Shown in pieces: positions 34,838 to 43,404 of a stretch of DNA of 64,000 nucleotides; the first letter of the stretch is position 1; every line of letters starts with the position of its first letter. The DNA is taken from positions 30,388 through 94,387 of the forward strand of contig CABMPP010000013.1 of the NCBI GenBank assembly GCA_902388495.1. The letters run 5' to 3'. Made by a program: the position numbers and the translations under genes. The stretch comes from an uncultured Bacteroides sp. Its GTDB lineage: Bacteria > Bacteroidota > Bacteroidia > Bacteroidales > Bacteroidaceae. Under the pieces are notes generated by a model. The model did not search any database and was not told the origin of the DNA. It worked only from the letters and a program-made list of their open reading frames with translations.

Positions 34838-35106
34838 TCATCCCAATGGATTTTCACTCTGGTCACTGTCGGAACTGCTTCCGCTGCCCGGAGTTTCACT
34901 GCCACCACCGCCTGCAGGAGCTTTGCCTATGTAGAGGGTTTGCGTTCCAAGTCAGGTTTCAATTACATGATTTCGGAGATGATGCGCTGCTTGTCGGCAG
35001 TGCCTGCCGAGACGAGGACGGCGATTTTGTCGTCCTTGTTGTCTACGGTTACGGTGTTGTCCGCCAGTTGGGCGTTCAACGTGTACTTGATGTCGGTTGT
35101 TGGCAT
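34838..35106 (-). pseudogene. Decayed HU-like DNA-binding protein gene
   Basis: Leftward from the ATG at 35106 the frame reads MPTTDIKYTLNAQLADNTVT and on to IISEIM, then a TAA. The same frame continues LKPDLERK before another stop. A second frame then gives LYIGKAPAGGGGSETPGSGS and ends SDSDQSENPLG at 34838. The last eight residues, DQSENPLG, are identical to the end of the HU-like protein encoded at 11417-11971, and both follow a Gly/Pro/Ser-rich tail. So this is most likely an HU-like gene that has lost its middle and its frame. It lies just downstream of the LRR lipoprotein gene on the same strand. Confidence 0.7.
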
Positions 35107-35151
35107 AAGTCTTTCATTTTTTATTGGGTTAATAATAGTATGGGGCGGGGA

Positions 35152-36915
35152 TTAAGACCCGTATTTTGCATCGATTGTGGTGTAATTGTCGCCGTTCATC
35201 TTTTGGGCATCGGTGGCGGTGGCGTAGTCGCCGCCTTTGGTGGTGTCCCAGTTGTAACGGATGACGGGGGCGTAGTAATAGGGAGTGAGGTCTGAGGCCC
35301 ATACATACTGCAATTCTTCTTGTAAGGCTTTTGCTTTGTCCTTATCGGTCACATTAGGCAGATAGACGGTGATATTGGTAATGCTTTGATTTTGTATTAA
35401 GGTACCTCCAGCGTATATTTCAGCAGGATTATCTCCCTCGAAGACAATGGTATGGAGGGAGGATATCATAAAAGCAATGTTTTCAATAGAGGTCACTCCT
35501 GCCGGAATAGTGATGGAGGATAGTTTGGTGTCGTAAAAGGCACCAGTTTTGATAGTCTCTACGCTGCTTGGGATAGTGAATTCGGTCAGATAGCACGAGT
35601 TGAAGGCGAATTGGCCGATACTCGTAATGCCACTCTCCGGCAATATCACTTTGATAAGGGAGGAATTGCCATTATTGCTATAGTTGCAGCAGTGATAGAA
35701 TGCATAATCCGGTATACTCGTCAGTCCCGTCACTTCAGAAAGGTCGAGGGTGGTGATGCTGGTTCCTTTCACTCTCAGCCAGTTGCCCAATACGCTGGAT
35801 TTGTAGGTATAGCTACCACCGAACATTTCGTCAGCTTGTGCCAAGTCTGTATCGCTCAACTTCCCTATCAGTTTTAGTTCCGTTTGTCCCGGCGTTAGTG
35901 TCAGATTCTCCAATATGCTCTTCAGGTTTCCTGTGCTGACTGCCACTCTTGTATTGTCTTTGCTCAGCGTTCTCTCTACGGTGTAGAACAGTTTTGCCTC
36001 GATGGGCGAACCGACCAGGGTAGCGGTATAATAATTCCCGTCCGTTGTGCCTACTGTTACCGATACTTTTCTGTCCTGTAGCGTGTATGCGGCATCTACG
36101 TCGGTAGTGGGCGCCACCATCATATAGGTGGTCAGTACCTTGTCGGTTGTGCCGATACCTTCGCCCGTGCCCAGTTGCAGCGAGAGGCTGGAGGCGGTTT
36201 CTGTTAGGGCTTTTCCGTCGGCACTCAAAGCTACTTTCAGACGTGATACGAAAGCTTTTGTTCCGTCCTTCGTTTCCAGTCTCAGTGTGTTCACTCTCTT
36301 GTCGGCGGCATCATCGGGCAGGGTGAGGACGAACTTCATCAGTGCCCCTGCATGGCTGAAGGCGAAGCCGGGCAGGGCGTTGTTCGAGTACTCGCCCTTG
36401 GCGTACATAAAGTCGTAAGCCGCGATGTGGCTGTTATTGCCGTCCGCCGTCTGTTGCTGTCCGCTGTAGTCGCAGTCGGCGTAGATGGTTCCGGCTACGT
36501 TCGTCACGGTGATGTTGGCTTGTTGCCCATAGATGGCATAGAGCGTTTCGCCGTCTTGCCAGCTTTCTCCGGGGGTAGCATCTTCGGTGAAGGTGGCGGT
36601 GCTGGTGCCTTCCCCTTTTGTCAGTGTAAAGGAGCTGTAGTTTGCAGCGCATTGGTCGGTTGCGGGTGCTTTTGCCACATATACTTTGTCGTTGGCGGCC
36701 CACGTCACGCTTACGGTTCCGCCCACTTCTTCCACATATCCGAGCCGCGTCTGCGGTTTCACTCCCTGGGTGGCGATGAAGGTTCTTGGCGATGCGTCGC
36801 CGTCGGCGGGTTGTTGTGGCTCCTTCAGGCCGGAGAGGTCGTCGCTGCATCCGGCGGCAAGCAGTGCAAGCGTCAGCAGGACGCTGCAGGCTTGGCTGTA
36901 TAATTGCTGTTTCAT
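35152..36915 (-). CDS. Surface lipoprotein with fimbrillin-like domain and BspA leucine-rich repeats
   Basis: 587 residues. Signal peptide with lipobox (LLTLALLAAGCSDD). Residues ~40-330 resemble the fimbrillin/Mfa-like family of Bacteroides surface proteins (TRLGYVEEVGGTVSVTWAANDKVYV, PGESWQDGETLYAIYG, FSHAGALMKFVLTLP). Residues ~390-520 hold BspA-type leucine-rich repeats (LTSIPDYAFYHC, ITSIGQFAFNSC, VETIKTGAFYDTKLSSITIPAGVTSI). Probably surface-exposed and involved in adhesion or binding of host or bacterial partners. It is preceded by a 70-residue peptide gene 34 nt upstream, and further upstream by a 12-G tract that could vary expression. Confidence 0.85.
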   Translation of the reverse strand: MKQQLYSQACSVLLTLALLAAGCSDDLSGLKEPQQPADGDASPRTFIATQGVKPQTRLGYVEEVGGTVSVTWAANDKVYVAKAPATDQCAANYSSFTLTKGEGTSTATFTEDATPGESWQDGETLYAIYGQQANITVTNVAGTIYADCDYSGQQQTADGNNSHIAAYDFMYAKGEYSNNALPGFAFSHAGALMKFVLTLPDDAADKRVNTLRLETKDGTKAFVSRLKVALSADGKALTETASSLSLQLGTGEGIGTTDKVLTTYMMVAPTTDVDAAYTLQDRKVSVTVGTTDGNYYTATLVGSPIEAKLFYTVERTLSKDNTRVAVSTGNLKSILENLTLTPGQTELKLIGKLSDTDLAQADEMFGGSYTYKSSVLGNWLRVKGTSITTLDLSEVTGLTSIPDYAFYHCCNYSNNGNSSLIKVILPESGITSIGQFAFNSCYLTEFTIPSSVETIKTGAFYDTKLSSITIPAGVTSIENIAFMISSLHTIVFEGDNPAEIYAGGTLIQNQSITNITVYLPNVTDKDKAKALQEELQYVWASDLTPYYYAPVIRYNWDTTKGGDYATATDAQKMNGDNYTTIDAKYGS

Positions 36916-36949
36916 ATTGTTCTTGGTTTTTAATGTTGTTCTGTTACTA

Positions 36950-37162
36950 TCATTCTATGGTAAAGAGGTCTTCCAGCATGTCTTCGATGTCGCTCCTTGT
37001 GGCGGGCGTACCGTAGGCGTTTCTGGCGGGTGCTCCGCCCCAGTTTCCTCCGTTGCCGAAATTGTTCACACTATCGCCGCTTGCGGCTATCACTCCTTCA
37101 TTCTCCACGTGTATCAGTTCGATGCACGGTGGCACGTACGTCTGTTTTTCTTTCTTGTTCAT
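36950..37162 (-). CDS. Small peptide of unknown function upstream of the LRR lipoprotein
   Basis: About 70 residues from the ATG at 37162 (MNKKEKQTYVPPCIELIHVE); an in-frame start at 37228 lies inside a strong hairpin and is unlikely. The basic start, YVPPxIEL-IHVENEGVIAASGD and a Gly/Asn-rich acidic remainder resemble short leader-like proteins that precede surface lipoprotein genes in Bacteroides. No signal peptide is evident. Probably co-transcribed with the lipoprotein gene (34 nt apart). Function unknown. Confidence 0.6.
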   Translation of the reverse strand: MNKKEKQTYVPPCIELIHVENEGVIAASGDSVNNFGNGGNWGGAPARNAYGTPATRSDIEDMLEDLFTIE

Positions 37163-37214
37163 TGTCTTTATCGGTTTAAAATAAGTTGTTGAATCCTTGG
37201 GAAAAGTATATACG

Positions 37215-37263
37215 CCGAGCGTCCGCACGGCAGGCTGATGAAGCTCGCTGTACGGGCGCTCGG
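37215..37263 (-). other. Strong hairpin in the 5' leader of the small peptide gene
   Basis: CCGAGCGTCCG pairs with CGGGCGCTCGG (11 bp including one G-U) around a ~27-nt partly self-complementary loop, 53 nt upstream of the peptide ATG at 37162. No U-tract follows on either strand, so this is leader structure, not a terminator. Confidence 0.5.
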
Positions 37264-37318
37264 GGCGGCAAGAGAGGACTATCTTGCTTGATATCAGGTT
37301 AATTATATTTACATTAAC

Positions 37319-37330
37319 GGGGGGGGGGGG
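37319..37330. repeat. 12-G homopolymer tract
   Basis: Twelve consecutive G on the plus strand, in the non-coding region ~155 bp upstream of the small peptide/LRR lipoprotein genes and ~170 bp past the end of the AAA-ATPase gene. Long enough for slipped-strand variation. Confidence 0.85.
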
Positions 37331-37500
37331 TAAAAGCCTTTTTCCGCCTGCTGCGCAGGTTGGAGGTGTGTATAGGTATGTATACCGCGGGCTTTCATGC
37401 TTGTGTCTTTTATTATAATGAAGGGGGATATGCCCCCCTTATTTTCGGGTGCAAAGTTAATAATTCTTTTCTTTCCCGAATATCTTTCTGCCGGAATATT

Positions 37501-39048
37501 TTACTCAATAATCCATTTCTCTATATTCCTCGTCTGGTTGCAGAAGTTTACGCCTATCTTGAAGAGCCGGCGCGGGTCTGCCTCGAAGGGGCGTGCATAG
37601 TGCTTCTCTTCTATCTGACGGATGGCTTCTTCGGCGGTTCCGTCCAGCTTGAACTCCATGACGTAGATGTAGCTGTCTGTTTTCACTACCAAATCCACAC
37701 GTCCTTCAGAGGTATGATATTCTGCCTGTGTGTAGAATCCTACGAGCTTGAAAACGATGAACAGTACATTCTGATAGTGCACTTCCAGGTCTTTCACCAG
37801 TTCGTAGGGCGTGTCGGCAAAGAAGCTTTGCAGTCTTTTCAGGAAGGCGTCGGGCTGACCTTTTTCTACCTCCGATACGAACTTTTGTATCTCGAACGGG
37901 GCTTCCATCTTATTGAAACGAGTATAGAAAGGCATCAGGAACCGGATAAATCCCTCTTCTACTTCCAGGTTTGGAAATCCTAAACGGTACAGACCGAAAC
38001 GTTTGTCGTAACTCTTAATCGTCAGATATCCGCTTTGGAAGATGACGGGGATGGGCTGTTCGTCTCCATATATGCTGTTCAGTACATCGGAATCGGTTTC
38101 TTCGTGCGCCATGCGTTCCAGGTTGTAGTGGTTGCGTTTCAGCAGTTCCACGAGGTAGGTGGGCGTACCGGTTTCGAACCAATAGTTGCCGAACTCTTTC
38201 TTGTCGAATGTATTGAGCAGGCTGAATGGATTGTAGATGCCTTCGGAGTTGTAAGTGAAGTGATAACCGTCATAGCACTCTTTCAGCCGGGTGCATGTCT
38301 CTTTGTAACTTGCACCTTGTGCGGCGGCAAGTTCATGCAGCTCTTCCTCGAAGTTCTCGTGAATCTCCTTTTCTGTAATTCCGCAAAGGGAAAGATACCT
38401 GCGGTCCATGGAGATATCGTTCAGGTTGTTCAGATCGCTGGATACGCTGACTTTGCCGAATTTGGTTACTCCCGTCAGCAGGGCGAACTCAATGCATCCG
38501 TCCATGGTCTTCAGTACGCCGTAGAAAGGCTTCAGGGCATTGCGGTACTCGTGTTGCAGTTCTTCGTTGCCGATGGCTTGCAGCATGGGCTTGTCGTACT
38601 CGTCGATGAGGATGGCTACGCGCTGGCCTGTCAGCATGCAAGCACGGCGGACGATGCCGGCAAAACGCAGGGCAAGGGTTTTCTCGGCAATACCGGTGCC
38701 GTATATCTGCTCCCATTCGGTCAATGCGTTATCCAGTATCTTGTCCAGGCTGTCCAGAGCGTCGTATCTGCCGATGTTCAGGTCGAGGTGCAGCACGGGG
38801 CGTTCCGTCCAGTCCTGCTCAAGTTTTTCCATGGCCAGTCCTTCAAACAGTTCTCGTTTGCCTTGAAAATAAGCCTCCAGGGTGGAGATAAGCAGACTCT
38901 TGCCGAAACGCCGGGGACGGCTGAGGAAGTAGTAACTGCCGCTTTTCACCAACTGGTAGACCAATGCGGTCTTGTCTACATACACATATCCGCTTTTGCG
39001 TATTTTCTCGAAGTTCTGTATTCCGATGGGGTAAATTCTATGGTTCAT
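37501..39048 (-). CDS. AAA-ATPase-like protein with C-terminal PD-(D/E)XK nuclease-like domain (second copy)
   Basis: About 515 residues from the ATG at 39048 (MNHRIYPIGIQNFEKIRKSG), which has a GGAAAGGAG ribosome-binding-like sequence upstream; the start at 39090 is less likely. Same layout as the protein at 6519-8078: RIYPIGIQNFEKI...YVYVDKT, FLSRPRRFGKSLLISTL (Walker A-like), VAILIDEYDKP (Walker B), then TSEGRVDLVV...YVMEFKLDG (PD-(D/E)XK residues). The two are clear paralogues but diverged, so not a recent duplication. Function unknown. Confidence 0.85.
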   Translation of the reverse strand: MNHRIYPIGIQNFEKIRKSGYVYVDKTALVYQLVKSGSYYFLSRPRRFGKSLLISTLEAYFQGKRELFEGLAMEKLEQDWTERPVLHLDLNIGRYDALDSLDKILDNALTEWEQIYGTGIAEKTLALRFAGIVRRACMLTGQRVAILIDEYDKPMLQAIGNEELQHEYRNALKPFYGVLKTMDGCIEFALLTGVTKFGKVSVSSDLNNLNDISMDRRYLSLCGITEKEIHENFEEELHELAAAQGASYKETCTRLKECYDGYHFTYNSEGIYNPFSLLNTFDKKEFGNYWFETGTPTYLVELLKRNHYNLERMAHEETDSDVLNSIYGDEQPIPVIFQSGYLTIKSYDKRFGLYRLGFPNLEVEEGFIRFLMPFYTRFNKMEAPFEIQKFVSEVEKGQPDAFLKRLQSFFADTPYELVKDLEVHYQNVLFIVFKLVGFYTQAEYHTSEGRVDLVVKTDSYIYVMEFKLDGTAEEAIRQIEEKHYARPFEADPRRLFKIGVNFCNQTRNIEKWIIE

Positions 39049-39111
39049 TATTTCTTGCTCCTTTCCTGATACTTGGTTTTGACGTTTCAAAGATCCGAAT
39101 GTTTTTTCAGT

Positions 39112-40275
39112 TTATCGTTTCCGGTTCATCACTTTGTCAATAATCAGCGCAATGGCCCCGTCGCCGGTCACGTTGCAGGCCGTGCCGAAACTGTCCATGG
39201 CGATGTAGAGCGCAATCATCAGCGCCTGTGCCGATTCGTCGAAGCCCAGCATGGATTGCAGAATGCCCAGCGCAGCCATGATGGCACCTCCCGGAACACC
39301 CGGAGCAGCCACCATCGTGATGCCCAGCATGAAGATAAACCCTGCAAACAAAGGGAAATCGTAGGGCATGCCTTGCATAATCATCAACGCCAGAGCACAT
39401 GCCACAATCTTCAGTGTGCTGCCCGACAGATGAATCGTAGCGCAAAGCGGGATCACGAAACCGGCTATATCGGTCGAAACCCCGTTCTTCTTGGTCTGTT
39501 CCAGGGTAACAGGAATAGTGGCGGCACTGGATTGCGTACCCAATGCCGTGAAATAAGCCGGCATCATCCGTCCCAGCAACTTGAAGGGATTCTTGCGGAC
39601 AAACAAGGCAGCGATGCAGTATTGAAATACCAGCAGGAAGATATGCAACAGGAAGATGATACCGATAATCTTGATGAAAACCATCAGAATGCCGAACACC
39701 TGCCCCGAATGCGTCATGTTCAGGAAAATGCCGAAGATATAGATAGGAAGTAGCGGCAGTATCACTGCACTGATGGTACGGACGATAATCTCCTGAAAGT
39801 CTCGCGCCACGTTTTTCAGTGCATCACTCTCCATGTGCGCCAGCCCCAAGCCTAAGGTGAAAGCCAGCACCAACGCCGTCATCACATTCATCAGCGGGGG
39901 AATGGCTACGGAGAAATAGGGAAGGATGCCCTGCGCTTCGCTGACCTCTTCCAGTGGCACCCCGGTTTCTATCAGCGAAGGAAATATCGTGGCTCCGGTG
40001 AAGTAGGAGAGGAACCCCGAGAACAACGTAGCCCCGTAGGCAATGAGGGCAGTGACGACCAGCATCTTTCCCGCCCCCTTTCCGATGTCGGCAATGGCGA
40101 TGGTCACCAGCCCCACAATGATGAGGGGAATGGAGAAGTTCAGGAACTCGCTGAAAATAGCGTTGAACGTTACGAATAAGCGCACCAGCGCACCCGGCAG
40201 CAGGTTGCCGAAAAGGATACCCAGGATGATGGCAATAACGATGCGCGGCAATAATCCGACATGGAACTTCTTCAT
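39112..40275 (-). CDS. Dicarboxylate/amino acid:cation symporter (DAACS family)
   Basis: 387 residues, eight membrane helices plus two re-entrant loops. TALGTQSSAATIPVTLEQ is the first hairpin motif, AAPGVPGGAIMAALG the second re-entrant loop, and YIAMDSFGTACNVTGDGAIALIID the Na+/substrate site helix. The Asp and Asn of the last motif are kept, but the Arg that often selects dicarboxylates is replaced by Gly/Thr, so a neutral amino acid (SstT-like) or another substrate is possible. It has its own promoter and is divergent from gnd. Confidence 0.88.
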   Translation of the reverse strand: MKKFHVGLLPRIVIAIILGILFGNLLPGALVRLFVTFNAIFSEFLNFSIPLIIVGLVTIAIADIGKGAGKMLVVTALIAYGATLFSGFLSYFTGATIFPSLIETGVPLEEVSEAQGILPYFSVAIPPLMNVMTALVLAFTLGLGLAHMESDALKNVARDFQEIIVRTISAVILPLLPIYIFGIFLNMTHSGQVFGILMVFIKIIGIIFLLHIFLLVFQYCIAALFVRKNPFKLLGRMMPAYFTALGTQSSAATIPVTLEQTKKNGVSTDIAGFVIPLCATIHLSGSTLKIVACALALMIMQGMPYDFPLFAGFIFMLGITMVAAPGVPGGAIMAALGILQSMLGFDESAQALMIALYIAMDSFGTACNVTGDGAIALIIDKVMNRKR

Positions 40276-40316
40276 AGGCTTAGAGTTTCTGTTTTAGTGA
40301 TATAGCTTATAGATGA

Positions 40317-40324
40317 CAAAAGTA
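40317..40324 (-). promoter_or_regulatory. -7 box TACTTTTG for the symporter gene
   Basis: Perfect TAnnTTTG on the minus strand, 41 nt upstream of the symporter ATG (40275), in the divergent region shared with gnd. Confidence 0.6.
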
Positions 40325-40400
40325 ATATTTTATTTTCGAAATTCATACGAACAAATGCTATTAGCACTTTGTTTTCATATTGAATTAAATTTAAAGAGAA

Positions 40401-41876
40401 ATGGAAAATTTAAATAAAACAGACATTGGTCTTATCGGCCTTGCCGTTATGGGAGAAAACTTGGCCCTCAATATGGCAGACAAGGGGTGGAATGTTTCGG
40501 TGTATAATCGGACGGTTCCGGGAATAGAAGAAGGCGTTGTAGAACGTTTTGTAAATGGTCGTGCCAAAGGAAAAAGCATCGAAGGTTACACGGACATCGC
40601 GGGTTTTGTTGCGTCTATTGCCACTCCGCGTAAAATAATGATGATGGTTCGTGCCGGTAGTGCGGTAGACGAACTGATGGAACAACTCTTCCCTCATTTG
40701 TCCGAGGGAGACATCCTGATAGACGGAGGAAACTCGAATTATGAGGATACCAACCGCCGTGTGGCGCTGACCGAAAAGAAAGGCTTCCGTTTTGTAGGTG
40801 CCGGTGTGTCCGGTGGTGAAGAAGGAGCGCTGAATGGCGCATCCATCATGCCCGGAGGTTCGAAGAGCGCGTGGGAAGAAGTGAAGCCTATCTTACAGAG
40901 TATTGCGGCCCGGGCCTCCGACGGTACTCCGTGTTGCCAGTGGATAGGCCCTGCCGGTTCCGGTCACTTCGTCAAGATGATACACAACGGCATAGAGTAT
41001 GGCGATATGCAACTCATCGCCGAAGCCTATTGGGTAATGAAGAAGTTGCTCGACCTGAACAACGAACAGATGGCGGAAATCTTTGCCAACTGGAACGAGG
41101 GCAATCTGCGCAGTTACCTCATTGAGATTACTGCCAACATCCTGCGCCACAAAGACAAATCGGGCGGATATCTGATAGACAAGATACTGGACACGGCCGG
41201 GCAGAAAGGAACAGGCAAGTGGTCCGTCATCAACGCCATGGAACTGGGTATGCCGCTGGGATTGATTGCTACGGCAGTCTTCGAGCGCAGCCTGTCGGCA
41301 CAGAAGGGACTGCGCGAGACGGCTTCCAAGCATTATGTCCGTCAGCATTCGCAGGCTGTGTACAATAAGCCGGAACTGGTGAAAGATATTCATTCTGCCC
41401 TCTACGCTTCCAAACTGGTGTCCTATGCGCAAGGTTTTGCCGTACTTCAACGCGCTTCCGATGCTTTCGGGTGGAACCTCGACTTGGCATCCATCGCACG
41501 CATGTGGCGGGGAGGTTGCATTATCCGCAGTATCTTCCTCAATGATATCGCCGCTGCGTTCGAAGCCAAAGACAAACCCCGGCACCTGCTGCTGGCTCCC
41601 TACTTCAAGAGCGAGATGCAACAACTGCTTTCCGGCTGGAAGCACCTGGTGGCACAATCCATGAAGGAAGAGCTTCCGGTACCTGCCTTCTCGTCTGCGT
41701 TGAACTATTTCTACTCGCTTGTTTCCGCCAAACTGCCTGCCAATATGATTCAAGCTCAGCGCGACTACTTCGGTGCGCATACCTTTGAGCGTGTAGATGA
41801 ACTGCGCGGACAGTTCTTCCACGAAAACTGGACGGGACATGGAGGAGATACGAAGTCGGGCAGCTACAACGTGTAA
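40401..41876 (+). CDS. gnd: 6-phosphogluconate dehydrogenase (decarboxylating)
   Basis: 491 residues. IGLAVMGENLALNMADKGWNVSVYNRT binds NADP; GDILIDGGNSNYEDTNRR, FVGAGVSGGEEGALNGASIMPGG and GPAGSGHFVKMIHNGIEYGDMQLIAEAYW hold the catalytic Lys and substrate residues. The C-terminal FGAHTFER...FFHENWTGHGG closes the active site. It converts 6-phosphogluconate to ribulose 5-phosphate, CO2 and NADPH. First gene of the oxidative pentose-phosphate operon gnd-zwf-pgl. Confidence 0.97.
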   Translation: MENLNKTDIGLIGLAVMGENLALNMADKGWNVSVYNRTVPGIEEGVVERFVNGRAKGKSIEGYTDIAGFVASIATPRKIMMMVRAGSAVDELMEQLFPHLSEGDILIDGGNSNYEDTNRRVALTEKKGFRFVGAGVSGGEEGALNGASIMPGGSKSAWEEVKPILQSIAARASDGTPCCQWIGPAGSGHFVKMIHNGIEYGDMQLIAEAYWVMKKLLDLNNEQMAEIFANWNEGNLRSYLIEITANILRHKDKSGGYLIDKILDTAGQKGTGKWSVINAMELGMPLGLIATAVFERSLSAQKGLRETASKHYVRQHSQAVYNKPELVKDIHSALYASKLVSYAQGFAVLQRASDAFGWNLDLASIARMWRGGCIIRSIFLNDIAAAFEAKDKPRHLLLAPYFKSEMQQLLSGWKHLVAQSMKEELPVPAFSSALNYFYSLVSAKLPANMIQAQRDYFGAHTFERVDELRGQFFHENWTGHGGDTKSGSYNV

Positions 41877-41907
41877 ATGTATAGAAACAGCTAACAAAAG
41901 AAGAAAT

Positions 41908-43404
41908 ATGAGTAAATTTGTGATGATTATCTTTGGCGCTTCGGGCGATTTGACGAAGCGCAAATTGATGCCTGCGCTTTATACCTTATATAAAGACGGT
42001 CGTCTGCCGGATGATTTCTCCATCCTGGGCATAGGGCGTACCGACTACACAGACAATTTCTACCAGGAATATATCCTGGGTGAGCTGGGCAAGTTCGTAG
42101 CCTCCAAGGAACAGGCGGAAGAAAAGATGAAAGACTTCTGCAGCCATTTGCATTACCTTACCCTGGACCCTGCTGAGGCCGAAGGATACAGCCGTCTGGA
42201 TGAGCGCCTGCAAGAACTCACCGGAGAGAAGAAGCCGGACAACCTGCTCTTCTACCTGGCCACACCTCCTTCCCTGTATGGCATCATTCCTCAGCACCTG
42301 AAGACGGCTCATCTGAATCGTCCCCATACGCGTATCATTGTAGAGAAGCCTTTCGGATATGATTTGGAGTCGGCGCAGAAACTGAACAAAATCTATGCTT
42401 CCGTATTCGAGGAGCATCAAATCTACCGCATCGACCACTTCCTGGGCAAGGAGACGGCACAGAACATTCTTGCCTTCCGCTTTGCTAACGGCATCTTCGA
42501 ACCGCTGTGGAACCGTAACTACATCGATTATGTAGAAATCACCGCCGTAGAGAATCTGGGTATCGAAAATCGTGGAGGCTTCTACGAAGGAGCCGGTGCG
42601 CTGCGCGACATGGTGCAGAATCACCTCATCCAGCTTGTAGCACTGACCGCCCTTGAACCGCCTGCTGTCTTCAATGCCGATAACTTCCGCAACGAAGTGG
42701 TGAAGGTGTACGAATCCCTTGCCCCCTTGACGGAGGAAGACCTGAACGAACATATCGTCCGCGGCCAGTATACCGCTTCGGGCTCTAAGGCAGGCTACCG
42801 GGAGGAGAAGAACGTAGCCCCCGACTCGCGTACGGAGACCTACATCGCCATGAAGATCGGTATCAACAACTGGCGCTGGAACGGAGTGCCCTTCTACATC
42901 CGCACGGGCAAGCAGATGCCGACGAAGGTAACCGAAATCGTTGTCCACTTCCGCGAGACTCCCCATCAGATGTTCCATTGCGGAGGCGGCCACTGTCCCC
43001 GCGCCAATAAACTGATTCTTCGCCTGCAACCCAACGAAGGCATTGTGCTGAAGTTTGGCATGAAGATGCCCGGCCCCGGTTTTGAGGTGAAGCAGGTGAT
43101 GATGGACTTCAGCTACGACAAGCTGGGCGGACTGCCTACGGGCGATGCCTATGCTCGCCTGATAGAAGACTGTATACAAGGAGACCCCACGCTCTTTACC
43201 CGCAGCGATGCCGTGGAAGCCTCTTGGCGTTTCTTCGACCCTGTGCTGCGCTACTGGAAAGAGCATCCCAATGCTCCTCTGTACGGCTATCCCGCAGGTA
43301 CCTGGGGACCCTTGGAAAGTGAAGCCATGATGCACGAACATGGCGCCGACTGGACTAATCCGTGCAAGAATCTGACAAATACCGATGAATATTGTGAGTT
43401 ATGA
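41908..43404 (+). CDS. zwf: Glucose-6-phosphate 1-dehydrogenase
   Basis: 498 residues from the ATG at 41908 (MSKFVMIIFGASGDLTKRKL). A longer in-frame start inside gnd is rejected because GASGDLTKRKLMPALY must sit at the N-terminus. RIDHFLGKETAQNI carries the catalytic His/Lys, and RTGKQMPTKVTEIVVHF is family-typical. It oxidises glucose 6-phosphate to 6-phosphogluconolactone with NAD(P)+. It starts 31 nt after gnd and overlaps pgl by 4 nt (ATGA). Confidence 0.97.
   Translation: MSKFVMIIFGASGDLTKRKLMPALYTLYKDGRLPDDFSILGIGRTDYTDNFYQEYILGELGKFVASKEQAEEKMKDFCSHLHYLTLDPAEAEGYSRLDERLQELTGEKKPDNLLFYLATPPSLYGIIPQHLKTAHLNRPHTRIIVEKPFGYDLESAQKLNKIYASVFEEHQIYRIDHFLGKETAQNILAFRFANGIFEPLWNRNYIDYVEITAVENLGIENRGGFYEGAGALRDMVQNHLIQLVALTALEPPAVFNADNFRNEVVKVYESLAPLTEEDLNEHIVRGQYTASGSKAGYREEKNVAPDSRTETYIAMKIGINNWRWNGVPFYIRTGKQMPTKVTEIVVHFRETPHQMFHCGGGHCPRANKLILRLQPNEGIVLKFGMKMPGPGFEVKQVMMDFSYDKLGGLPTGDAYARLIEDCIQGDPTLFTRSDAVEASWRFFDPVLRYWKEHPNAPLYGYPAGTWGPLESEAMMHEHGADWTNPCKNLTNTDEYCEL

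Noticed and set aside
34801..35295. Plus-strand 164-codon frame
   Set aside because: Cys/Val-rich shadow of the lipoprotein and HU-like fossil, whose minus-strand reading has meaningful sequence.
37417..37440. Terminator after the second AAA-ATPase gene
   Set aside because: An AAGGGGG/CCCCCTT stem is present, but no clear U-tract follows in the direction of transcription.
41986..43341. 451-codon frame antisense to zwf
   Set aside because: Shadow of glucose-6-phosphate dehydrogenase; no recognisable domain.
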